The notes under the pieces were generated by a model. The model did not search any database. It was not told the origin of the DNA and saw nothing but the letters and a program-made list of their open reading frames with translations. Shown piece after piece: positions 1-4,819 of a DNA stretch of 5,992 nucleotides (position 1 is its first letter; each line of letters begins with the position of its first letter). Source of the DNA: CAZBWE01 sp964581905 (GTDB lineage: Bacteria; Planctomycetota; Phycisphaerae; Sedimentisphaerales; Anaerobacaceae); NCBI GenBank assembly GCA_964581905.1, contig CAZOQJ010000140.1:1-5992 (forward strand), read 5' to 3'. The position numbers and the translations under genes are program-made.

Positions 1-163
1 ATGCAAAACAAACCCAATTTTCTTAAAAATCGAGCTATTATAAGTTATGGTAAAATAAAGGGATATGGAAATGAACCCCCATTTTTGGCCTAAAAATCCC
101 AAAGCCAATTTTCTGGATGCCTAAAATGAACATAAGCTATTGTTTAACAATGAACTACGCCTG

Positions 164-189
164 TCCGCCGAAGCCTCGGCGAAGGCGGA
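164..189. repeat. REP-like GC-rich hairpin
   Basis: TCCGCC (164-169) pairs with GGCGGA (184-189). An alternative inner stem pairs GCCGA (167-171) with TCGGC (176-180). It is much more GC-rich than the surrounding AT-rich repeats. It shares its first 11 bases and the GCGAAGGC block with a segment inside ispE at 5105-5131, which suggests a dispersed palindromic element family. Confidence 0.6.
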
Positions 190-263
190 AACAAACCCAA
201 TTCAAACCCAAACAAACCCAATCCCCAAAAAGGCAAAATGCACATAAGCTACTATTATACAAA

Positions 264-284
264 GAACTACGAACTATGAACCAT
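264..284 (+). repeat. Short heptad tract (GAACYAY)
   Basis: Three consecutive 7-bp units of the form GAACTAC, GAACTAT, GAACCAT. The TACGAAC register resembles the heptads near ispE, spoVG and the YqaA-like gene. It overlaps by 2 bp with the 8-bp array that follows. Confidence 0.5.
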
Positions 285-330
285 TTATCCACTAACTCAT
301 TTACCCATTTACTCATTTACGCATTAACTC
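283..330 (+). repeat. 8-bp tandem repeat, six units, consensus ATTTACYC
   Basis: Six consecutive octamers lie in register at 283-290, 291-298, 299-306, 307-314, 315-322 and 323-330. Units 3 to 5 differ only at position 7. The outer units (ATTTATCC, ACTAACTC, ATTAACTC) have diverged by one to a few bases. The array ends exactly where the inverted repeat at 330-354 begins. No coding role is apparent. Confidence 0.75.
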
Positions 331-354
331 TTTGGTCAATCAAATTGACCAAAG
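330..354. other. Perfect 11-bp inverted repeat with 3-nt loop
   Basis: Arms CTTTGGTCAAT (330-340) and ATTGACCAAAG (344-354) are exact reverse complements around CAA. It starts 40 bp beyond the maf stop codon, so as RNA it could form a 3' hairpin that ends or protects the leftward transcript. Neither strand has a T-run after it, so it is not a classical intrinsic terminator. A protein-binding palindrome is equally possible. Confidence 0.55.
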
Positions 355-393
355 TATGCAAAACAAACCCAATTTCAAATGGAGCCTGCAATC

Positions 394-1134
394 TCAATCC
401 ATAAATCTTTTAAGCAATCGATTCAGCAGTTCCATCGGCAGGCCCATCACGTTTGTCAAGCTGCCTTCGATTCTTTCGATGAATTCATCATCTTCTTGTA
501 TCGCATAGGCACCTGCCTTGTCCCGCCATGAGCCGCCTTTGATATGTTCGGCAATTTGCTCGTCAGTTATTTTCTTCGGGTAGATAGTTGTACTGTCACT
601 TTCAACGAGCTCGGTGCCATCACTTATTCTGACAATTGCAACAGCGGTTATGACCTTATGGGGCCTGCTGAAGAGCTTTCTTATAATCTGCTCTGCCTCT
701 TCGGCATCGCTGGGCTTTCCAATGATTTGCCCGCAGAAATCTACGATGGTGTCGGCGCCGATTACCAGGCAATCCTGCCGAGACGTGCCGTCTCTGGCAC
801 GGCTGGCCGGGTGCTTTCTCGTCTGGGCGGAGCCAGCCGTAGCCCGATGCGCAACGCTTTTTGCCTTGGCCAACGCCAGGCGCTTGGCATATTCACAAGG
901 GCTGACTCGCCGTGCTGACGCCTGCCGAGACGTGCCGTCTCTGGCACGGCTGGCACTGTCGCAGCAGGTTTTATCAGGTAAAAAAACTGATTCATCAATA
1001 TTGGGGCTGACTGATGTGAATTTGTAACCGGCCTGTGCCAATAACTGTTTTCGTCTCGGCGAAGCCGAAGCGAGAATGATTGGATACTCGTCACGGCGGA
1101 GCGCGCCGCAGCCGGGTTGAAATTCTTTAGGCAT
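394..1134 (-). CDS. maf: Maf-family nucleoside triphosphate pyrophosphatase with in-frame repeat insertions
   Basis: Maf proteins are cytoplasmic pyrophosphatases that hydrolyse non-canonical or excess nucleotides (dTTP/UTP type in the YhdE group) to the monophosphate. Visible family motifs, in order: SASPRR (residues 23-28), NIDES (45-49), GADT (126-129), GKP (139-141), RPHKVITA (157-164), GAYAIQ (208-213) and ERIEGSLTNVMGLP (220-233). All core motifs are intact, so activity is plausible. The protein has 246 residues against roughly 190-200 for the family. The excess maps to about residues 59-79 and 97-120, which contain two copies of the peptide ASRARDGTSRQ encoded by identical 34-bp DNA repeats, and probably residues 6-17, which separate the start from the SASPRR strand. 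The ATG at 1134 lies 13 bp after the upstream gene's stop. No strong Shine-Dalgarno is visible. It is the last gene of the leftward cluster. The exact substrate cannot be told from sequence. Confidence 0.93.
   Translation of the reverse strand: MPKEFQPGCGALRRDEYPIILASASPRRKQLLAQAGYKFTSVSPNIDESVFLPDKTCCDSASRARDGTSRQASARRVSPCEYAKRLALAKAKSVAHRATAGSAQTRKHPASRARDGTSRQDCLVIGADTIVDFCGQIIGKPSDAEEAEQIIRKLFSRPHKVITAVAIVRISDGTELVESDSTTIYPKKITDEQIAEHIKGGSWRDKAGAYAIQEDDEFIERIEGSLTNVMGLPMELLNRLLKRFMD
774..807. repeat. 34-bp palindromic repeat, copy 1, inside maf
   Basis: Identical over 34 bp to 921-954. CGTGCC (784-789) pairs with GGCACG (796-801) around a 6-nt loop. GAGAC (780-784) can instead pair with GTCTC (790-794), so two competing hairpins exist. 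On the maf strand it encodes ASRARDGTSRQ (residues 110-120), just before the GADT strand. It looks like a mobile or dispersed palindromic element fixed in frame. Confidence 0.85.
921..954. repeat. 34-bp palindromic repeat, copy 2, inside maf
   Basis: Exact second copy of the element at 774-807, 147 bp (49 codons) away in the same orientation and reading frame. It encodes the same ASRARDGTSRQ peptide (residues 61-71), between the NIDES motif and the following helix (EYAKRLALAKAKSVA). This is a position where Maf relatives have a short loop. Confidence 0.85.
1094..1108. repeat. GC-rich palindromic segment near the maf start
   Basis: CGGCG (1094-1098) and CGCCG (1104-1108) form a short stem in a very GC-rich patch. 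The patch encodes about residues 6-16 (QPGCGALRRDE), between MPKEF and the first conserved strand PIILASASPRR. Maf proteins usually begin directly with that strand, so I infer a third in-frame insertion. Support is weaker than for the 34-bp repeats because no second copy exists in this window. Confidence 0.35.
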
Positions 1135-1147
1135 AAGACTTGAGTAT

Positions 1148-2239
1148 TTAGTCCTGGGTTTTGGCTGGGGAGTTGTGTACGATACTCCAGCAAAAAATCA
1201 GATACTCTTTTTCTATCTGGTCGATATTCTCGCCGATATATCGCTCAAACAACAGCTGTCCGACAGCTCGGTTCCAGCCAACAGTTCGTGGGATGTTTCT
1301 GTCTATTGCGACCCTTTTGCTCGTTTTATCGAGCGGCCATTTTCCTCTTAGGCCGTCCAGAAGCAACTGACGGTAATGGCCCAGACGTTTACCGTAATCG
1401 GCTTCTCTCAAAAATCGCACAAGTGCGTATGATTGGCTATAGAAAGCCGCCACCGCCTCACACTCATTCATAGCAAGAACTTCGCTCGGATTTATTGTTA
1501 TTAATTGGCTCAGCGGTATCATCTTCCTTTTTGACAGCGTTTTTTTCAGCGCCTCTAATCGGTATGCATTCTCATTCGGCTTAAAATAGAATGTTTCTTG
1601 TTCGCTTATGTGTGCCTCAAAGAGCGTTGCTACTCCTTCGTCAAGCCAGCTTGGCAGCCGAAACTTAAATAGTCTGCTGTTAAACTGATGCCATCCCTCG
1701 TGTCCAAGGGCCGTAAAAGTTCGCTCTATGCCGATATTGTATGTTACGCAGGCGCCATTTAGATAGTATGCGCCCGATTGAATTTTACAGAATATTTCTG
1801 CATGCTCGCCGGCAAAGGGCTTTGTGAAATCCTCCCACTGCCGGCGGCTGGCAAAAAGGTATATGGTAAATTTGGTTGTCGTTTCAATTGGTTCAGCTAA
1901 TTGGCTGTTGTAGCTGCGATATGCAGCTTCCACAAATGTGGGCACCGACCGAAGCATCAGTGGCTCTAATAGCGTTGTGAAAATCTCATAATGAGTTGTG
2001 GTAAGTTTTAGTCCCGGCCCGTACTTATTGTCCCACACTTCAGCCGATTTCAGGTCTGGCAGGTTTTGCTTCTTCAGATACTCGACCATGCCGGCGGGTG
2101 TATCAAGCTGCTGGCTCAAATTGTCGGGACTCCGGCTAAACGAGCCGGAAGTTTTGATTTTGTCGGTCTTGTGACAGCCCAACAGGCAAACAATCGCTAT
2201 TATCCAAATTATCGCTGAATTTCTCCATGAGGAGTCCAT
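1148..2239 (-). CDS. DUF1570-type lipoprotein, putative zinc metallopeptidase
   Basis: The N-terminus is a lipoprotein signal: a short n-region with Arg, a hydrophobic stretch (IIWIIAIVCL) and lipobox LLGC, the Cys being residue 22 from the ATG. The product is probably exported and lipid-anchored. The mature part contains HEGWH (residues 180-184), an HExxH zinc motif, followed by SWLDEGVATLFE (197-208), whose DEG could provide the third ligand as in gluzincin (peptidase MA-like) enzymes. This layout matches DUF1570 proteins, which are frequent in Planctomycetota. Peptidase activity is inferred, not shown. I chose the ATG at 2239 (363 aa). A GTG at 2251 adds four residues, and neither start has a clear Shine-Dalgarno. 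The ATG sits in the loop of a small AGTCC/GGACT palindrome (2233-2245). A hairpin, TCCGGCT/AGCCGGA (2131-2149), lies in the linker after the lipobox. The gene follows the AMMECR1 gene after 57 bp. Confidence 0.8.
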   Translation of the reverse strand: MDSSWRNSAIIWIIAIVCLLGCHKTDKIKTSGSFSRSPDNLSQQLDTPAGMVEYLKKQNLPDLKSAEVWDNKYGPGLKLTTTHYEIFTTLLEPLMLRSVPTFVEAAYRSYNSQLAEPIETTTKFTIYLFASRRQWEDFTKPFAGEHAEIFCKIQSGAYYLNGACVTYNIGIERTFTALGHEGWHQFNSRLFKFRLPSWLDEGVATLFEAHISEQETFYFKPNENAYRLEALKKTLSKRKMIPLSQLITINPSEVLAMNECEAVAAFYSQSYALVRFLREADYGKRLGHYRQLLLDGLRGKWPLDKTSKRVAIDRNIPRTVGWNRAVGQLLFERYIGENIDQIEKEYLIFCWSIVHNSPAKTQD

Positions 2240-2296
2240 AGGACTTAGCACGGTTTGTCTTTTTAGTTTTTTCAGCGTTTTTAAAGCTCTCTGTAA

Positions 2297-2866
2297 TTAT
2301 TCTTTTTTAATTTCTTTAATCGTTGTGCCAAATACATCAGCGGTAAACAGGTAAACTTCTGCGATCTGGTCTTTCCAGGCATCAGCGGGCAGACCAGCTT
2401 TGTGAGCACAGCAGTATGAAAGAAATTCCTCTTTGCTCCAGCCGGTCTCGGTGGCAACCTGAGGCAGAAAACAGCCTGAAGCATGACCCTTTTTTATATA
2501 AATGCCGTCAATCCCAAGACGCAGGCTTAAAGGGTCATCTGTTAGTTTCAACGGCGAAAGAACTGATATCTCGACATCCAACTGCTCTAATTCGTCGGCG
2601 GTTATTGGGTCGGCGAAGAATCGCGGGTCACCGGTAGTTGAGGCCTTGGCCATATCAGCTATTAGCTCAATCAATGGACTTTCAGAGGTGAATTGCCCAA
2701 TACATCCGCGCAATCGGCCATGGTTTTTCAATGTTACAAAACAGCCACAATGCGCATTTAGCTCGGGGTCGTCTGATTCGGGCTTGGAGGCTGGCTCGTT
2801 TTTGATAACCGCCTCAACCGTATCCAGGGCGGTCTTCAGGAGTGTTTGTTTTTGTGCATCGTTCAC
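2297..2866 (-). CDS. amrA: AMMECR1-domain protein (AmmeMemoRadiSam system protein A)
   Basis: A 189-residue cytoplasmic protein that is nearly all AMMECR1 domain. Diagnostic blocks: GCFVTLKNHGRLRGCIG (41-57, with the hallmark LRGCIG), SPLIELIADMAKAS with DPRF (63-83), VEISVLSPL (98-106), then LPQVATETGWSKEEFLSYC (134-152) and HKAGLPADAW (155-164). In many bacteria and archaea this domain is encoded near a MEMO-family protein and a radical SAM enzyme, the AmmeMemoRadiSam set, whose biochemical role is not established. Neither partner is in this window. Cys-40, Cys-42 and Cys-55 could be relevant, but no function can be assigned. The start is GTG at 2866, only 3 bp after the stop of the YqaA-like gene, so translational coupling is likely. 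The gene symbol is the system name rather than a proven function. Confidence 0.9.
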   Translation of the reverse strand: MNDAQKQTLLKTALDTVEAVIKNEPASKPESDDPELNAHCGCFVTLKNHGRLRGCIGQFTSESPLIELIADMAKASTTGDPRFFADPITADELEQLDVEISVLSPLKLTDDPLSLRLGIDGIYIKKGHASGCFLPQVATETGWSKEEFLSYCCAHKAGLPADAWKDQIAEVYLFTADVFGTTIKEIKKE

Positions 2867-2869
2867 TTT

Positions 2870-3535
2870 TCAGCCTGTAAATAGATGGCTTAGTTTTTTC
2901 ATTATAAATGCAAGCAGTGCAAGAAGTATGATAACAACAATAGTGGCGATGTTGAAATACTTTTCTATCAATCGACGGGCCTTTTCGCCAAGGAAGTAGA
3001 AAAGCATCGCCTCACCGCCGAATCGCATCGTGCGGAACACTACGCTAATGATTACGAATTTTTTTATTGAGACATCAGCCATGCCGCCCAGCCAGCTAAA
3101 GAGCATATAAGGCACAGGCGTCAATGCCGAGATAGCAATCGCCCAAAAATCGTACTTCTGGTAAAGCTCGAGCGCCAGCTGTGCCTTTGTGCCGAGATGG
3201 ACTTTTTCGAAAAGTGCTACGACGTTCTCGCCGCCAATCGCCAGACCAAGGGAAAAGGCGATTGTTCCGCCAAGAACGGAAAAGAATGCGCAGGTCAGGC
3301 CGTATCTTATCGAGCGTTTCGGTTTACCCAGGCACATGCCGATAACCAGTACATCGGCTGGAATGGGAACACAAATCGGCTCAGTGATTGCGAGAAGAAT
3401 AAGTGCCAGCATCCCGAAACGCGTATCAGCCCAGTGAACAACCCAGTCATATAACCGCCTGTGCCAATGCCACCACGTAACTTTGTTGTTATGCGTTGTG
3501 CGTGTTGCGTCGTGCGTGTTAGGTTCGTTTGACAT
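2870..3535 (-). CDS. YqaA/VTT-domain (DedA-like, SNARE-associated) inner-membrane protein
   Basis: A 221-residue polytopic membrane protein. Hydrophobic segments lie at about residues 41-70, 78-101, 131-152, 158-183 and 195-212. Family features: RLYDWVVHWADTRFG before the first segment, the re-entrant-like TEPICVPIPADV (51-62), SVLGG (86-90), LTPVPYMLFSWLGG (138-151) and the RTMRF pair of Arg (168-172), followed by FLGEKARRLIEKYFN. This matches YqaA-type VTT proteins. DedA/VTT relatives are implicated in lipid flipping and proton-dependent homeostasis, but the substrate here is unknown. The start is well supported: AAGGA (3540-3544, minus strand) lies 4 nt before the ATG and overlaps the channel gene's stop (3545-3547), implying coupling. 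Residues 7-13 are encoded by heptad repeat DNA at 3491-3518, so the extreme N-terminus is probably not functionally constrained. Confidence 0.87.
   Translation of the reverse strand: MSNEPNTHDATRTTHNNKVTWWHWHRRLYDWVVHWADTRFGMLALILLAITEPICVPIPADVLVIGMCLGKPKRSIRYGLTCAFFSVLGGTIAFSLGLAIGGENVVALFEKVHLGTKAQLALELYQKYDFWAIAISALTPVPYMLFSWLGGMADVSIKKFVIISVVFRTMRFGGEAMLFYFLGEKARRLIEKYFNIATIVVIILLALLAFIMKKLSHLFTG
3491..3518 (-). repeat. Heptad tandem repeat (NACGCAN) in the 5' coding part of the YqaA-like gene
   Basis: Read on the minus strand, four consecutive 7-mers share the core ACGCA (units at 3512-3518, 3505-3511, 3498-3504 and 3491-3497). They encode the Thr/His/Arg-rich residues just after the start codon. 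The core matches the heptads directly before ispE. Confidence 0.65.
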
Positions 3536-3547
3536 CTTTTCCTTTCA
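3536..3547 (-). promoter_or_regulatory. Shine-Dalgarno of the YqaA-like gene, overlapping the upstream stop
   Basis: On the minus strand TGA (stop of the channel gene) runs straight into AAGGA, then 4 nt and ATG. It is one of only two convincing ribosome binding sites in the window. Its overlap with the stop suggests that ribosomes finishing the channel gene re-initiate here. Confidence 0.65.
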
Positions 3548-4609
3548 TTCTTGTCCACGGTCGTCTTGTTCGGTCGGATGTGTGCTTTTTTTATCTGCGA
3601 ATTTTCCTGCCGGCCCGCCAGCCGTGAACAACACCGCAAACCGCGTTACCAATGCACCTAAAAGAATATAACCTAAAATCACCTGCAATGACAATAGTGC
3701 GTGACCAAATAAACCTCTCATGAAACTGTGTGCATTAGCGTACATATCACCGAATCCGAGTGTTGTCATTGTAACTATAGAAAAGTAAATCGAACGAAAC
3801 GGCACAAGCCAGGGTGATATGGTTTCTTGTTCACCTTCGAGAACAAATAGGTTACTTACTATTCCTGGGTCATCCTTAAGACCGACAAGGTGATAATCAA
3901 TCAAGCCCCAGGCAAGATAGATGGCCGCAAAAATTAGTGCCCACTGAAAGAAAGTCTTTATGATTTGTTTGGTGGATATCCCATAATCGCTTATCTCCCA
4001 GAATTTGCGAACCAGCCATGCCAGTACTCGGTGTTGTTTTTTATACCACCCCTCCCAGTTCATCCGCCGGATATTATATTCCAGAAGCTGCTTTGTGCCC
4101 GCGTCTATCCGTGCGCTGTGCATACCAACACCGCGGAAATCAGTATATTGGTCAACTTCAGACTCCCAAAAGGACGTCCCGCCATCGAGAACAGACGCTC
4201 TGAAGTTTGCGCCTGTAAGACGGGCATTAAAGAAAATCGCCGACTGCAAGGAGCTGCTGGTCAGCACTGCGTTTTTTAAATTGGCTCTATGAAAATCTGC
4301 TTCCTCCAGATGGGATCGGGCGAGATCTGTGTTCTCCAAATAAGCGTCGATGAACTTTGCTCGTGCTAAATGGGCCTCTCCACAAGGGGTTACATTATTT
4401 ATTAAGATACGTCTGTTAAGCAATCCACCTTTGAGATAACATTGGGACAGGTCTGCGCCCTCCAAAAGGATATCTTTATCATAATTCTTTTTGCGCCACT
4501 CATTCCACTCCGTCATATCTTTTTTTTCCGAGCAGCGTTTGAGCATATCGTATTGCTCTTGACTGAACCGCCGTTTGTCTTCTTCGCTTTTTGAATTTTG
4601 CTTTGTCAT
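3545..4609 (-). CDS. Pentapeptide-repeat / two-TM potassium-channel fusion protein
   Basis: A 354-residue protein with two modules. Residues about 48-160 are pentapeptide repeats of A(D/N)LxX type (GADLSQ, ARAKFIDAYLENTDLARSHLEEADFHRANLKNAVL and on), which form a right-handed quadrilateral beta-helix. Residues about 219-328 form an Ion_trans_2 pore: TM1 (219-242), a pore helix at about 271-282, selectivity filter TLGFGD (283-288) and TM2 (299-327). The GFG filter is a known variant of GYG and is compatible with K+ selectivity. No RCK/TrkA-N domain follows. The C-tail is short and polar, so the cytoplasmic sensor, if any, would be the N-terminal repeat domain, with a basic/aromatic linker (residues 180-210). 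It is the first gene of the leftward cluster, with a promoter-like sequence upstream at 4661-4689. No clear Shine-Dalgarno precedes the ATG. Its stop overlaps the next gene's ribosome binding site. Confidence 0.88.
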   Translation of the reverse strand: MTKQNSKSEEDKRRFSQEQYDMLKRCSEKKDMTEWNEWRKKNYDKDILLEGADLSQCYLKGGLLNRRILINNVTPCGEAHLARAKFIDAYLENTDLARSHLEEADFHRANLKNAVLTSSSLQSAIFFNARLTGANFRASVLDGGTSFWESEVDQYTDFRGVGMHSARIDAGTKQLLEYNIRRMNWEGWYKKQHRVLAWLVRKFWEISDYGISTKQIIKTFFQWALIFAAIYLAWGLIDYHLVGLKDDPGIVSNLFVLEGEQETISPWLVPFRSIYFSIVTMTTLGFGDMYANAHSFMRGLFGHALLSLQVILGYILLGALVTRFAVLFTAGGPAGKFADKKSTHPTEQDDRGQE

Positions 4610-4627
4610 TTTACTTTTTGTATTTTA
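4586..4627 (-). repeat. A-rich 14-bp period across the start of the channel gene
   Basis: Three consecutive imperfect 14-mers of the form WAAAATNNNAAAGN can be laid across the minus strand (4614-4627, 4600-4613, 4586-4599). The start codon falls in the middle unit. The run is A-rich, so part of the resemblance may be composition. It may belong to the same repeat habit as the 7-bp tracts, since 14 is twice 7. Confidence 0.35.
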
Positions 4628-4660
4628 ATCTTTGATTTCCTGTTGCTAAATTCCGTGTCC

Positions 4661-4689
4661 AGAATAAGAATAACCTGTTATAATGTCAA
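4661..4689 (-). promoter_or_regulatory. Sigma-70-like promoter for the leftward gene cluster
   Basis: On the minus strand a perfect -35 TTGACA (4684-4689) is followed by a 17-bp spacer and a -10 TATTCT (4661-4666, 4 of 6 consensus). Transcription would begin near 4654, leaving a leader of about 45 nt before the channel ATG. The -35 box abuts the left arm of the 14-bp inverted repeat. Predicted from sequence only. Confidence 0.55.
4676..4684 (+). promoter_or_regulatory. Extended -10 element for ispE, overlapping the leftward promoter
   Basis: TGTTATAAT is a perfect extended -10 (TGN plus TATAAT at 4679-4684). The matching -35 position holds TGTCCA (4656-4661), a poor match, as is usual when an extended -10 is present. 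The start would fall near 4691, at the left arm of the 14-bp inverted repeat, giving a leader of about 130 nt before the ispE ATG. The element lies inside the spacer of the leftward promoter, so the two could not be occupied together. Confidence 0.4.
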
Positions 4690-4749
4690 CCCTGTTAGAA
4701 ATCTTATTTGTATTACATTATTAGCTCGTTATGGTATTTCTAACAGGGT
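4689..4749. repeat. Perfect 14-bp inverted repeat with 33-nt loop upstream of ispE
   Basis: ACCCTGTTAGAAAT (4689-4702) and ATTTCTAACAGGGT (4736-4749) are exact reverse complements. Together they span 61 bp of the divergent intergenic region. GTCAAC flanks both sides in direct orientation (4685-4690 and 4748-4753), partly overlapping the arms. It could be a small palindromic or MITE-like element, a leader hairpin in the ispE mRNA, or an operator. It carries no coding capacity of its own. Confidence 0.75.
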
Positions 4750-4782
4750 CAACGAGCAAATTTCGTATCTTACGAACAGTAG

Positions 4783-4817
4783 CACGCAATACGCGATACG
4801 CATGACGCAATACGATA
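4783..4817 (+). repeat. Heptad tandem repeat directly before the ispE start
   Basis: Five consecutive 7-bp units with consensus NACGCRA (4783-4789, 4790-4796, 4797-4803, 4804-4810, 4811-4817) end 2 bp before the ATG at 4820. They occupy the position where a Shine-Dalgarno would be expected and contain none. The core ACGCA is shared with the minus-strand heptads at 3491-3518. Confidence 0.7.
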
Positions 4818-4819
4818 CT

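Larger units (their letters stand above)
1..375 (+). repeat. Dispersed direct repeat AAACAAACCCAAT, four copies
   Basis: Exact copies of the 13-mer lie at 6-18, 189-201, 210-222 and 361-373. The first and last extend to an identical 20-mer (1-20 and 356-375). A second shared block, AAAATGMACATAAGCTA, occurs at 123-139 and 235-251 with one mismatch. In both cases GAACTACG follows shortly after, so parts of this region look like degenerate copies of one larger module offset by 112 bp. Function unknown. Confidence 0.8.
1..393. other. Gene-free repeat-rich intergenic region downstream of maf
   Basis: No ORF here looks like a real protein. The longest open frame (plus strand, 117-404) translates to a low-complexity Lys/Gln/Pro/Thr-rich chain and simply reads through repeats. 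The stretch is a mosaic of short repeats: four copies of AAACAAACCCAAT, a near-duplicate 17-mer at 123-139 and 235-251, a GC-rich hairpin at 164-189, heptads at 264-284, an 8-bp tandem array at 283-330 and a perfect inverted repeat at 330-354. A near-palindrome also lies at 81-97. I see no promoter, tRNA or Rho-independent terminator that I could defend. The left edge cuts into a repeat copy, so the region probably continues beyond the window. Confidence 0.7.

Noticed and set aside
330..354. Intrinsic (Rho-independent) terminator of the maf cluster
   Set aside because: The hairpin is perfect, but neither strand has a following T-run and the stem is AT-rich. It is kept only as an inverted repeat.
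117..404. Open frame of 95 codons on the plus strand
   Set aside because: It translates repeat DNA into a low-complexity Lys/Gln/Pro-rich chain, has no Shine-Dalgarno and overlaps the 3' end of maf.
774..954. CRISPR-like repeats
   Set aside because: There are only two copies, with a 113-bp interval that is itself maf coding sequence.
544..1027. Two overlapping plus-strand open frames across maf
   Set aside because: They are antisense to a gene with all Maf motifs and carry no recognisable domain. They stay open because of the GC-rich repeats.
1054..1075. TCTCG...CGAGA palindrome in maf resembling the GC-rich repeats
   Set aside because: It encodes the conserved LASASPRR motif itself, so the resemblance is best explained by codon choice and not by an inserted element.
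762..1193. Minus-strand open frame in another frame across the maf start
   Set aside because: It is a frame shadow of maf and the end of the lipoprotein gene. It reads the 34-bp repeat in a different frame and has no family motif.
4598..4819. 74-codon N-terminal extension of ispE
   Set aside because: The frame is open, but it translates the inverted repeat and heptads. IspE families begin shortly before the APAKINL motif, and the extension would start inside the channel gene.
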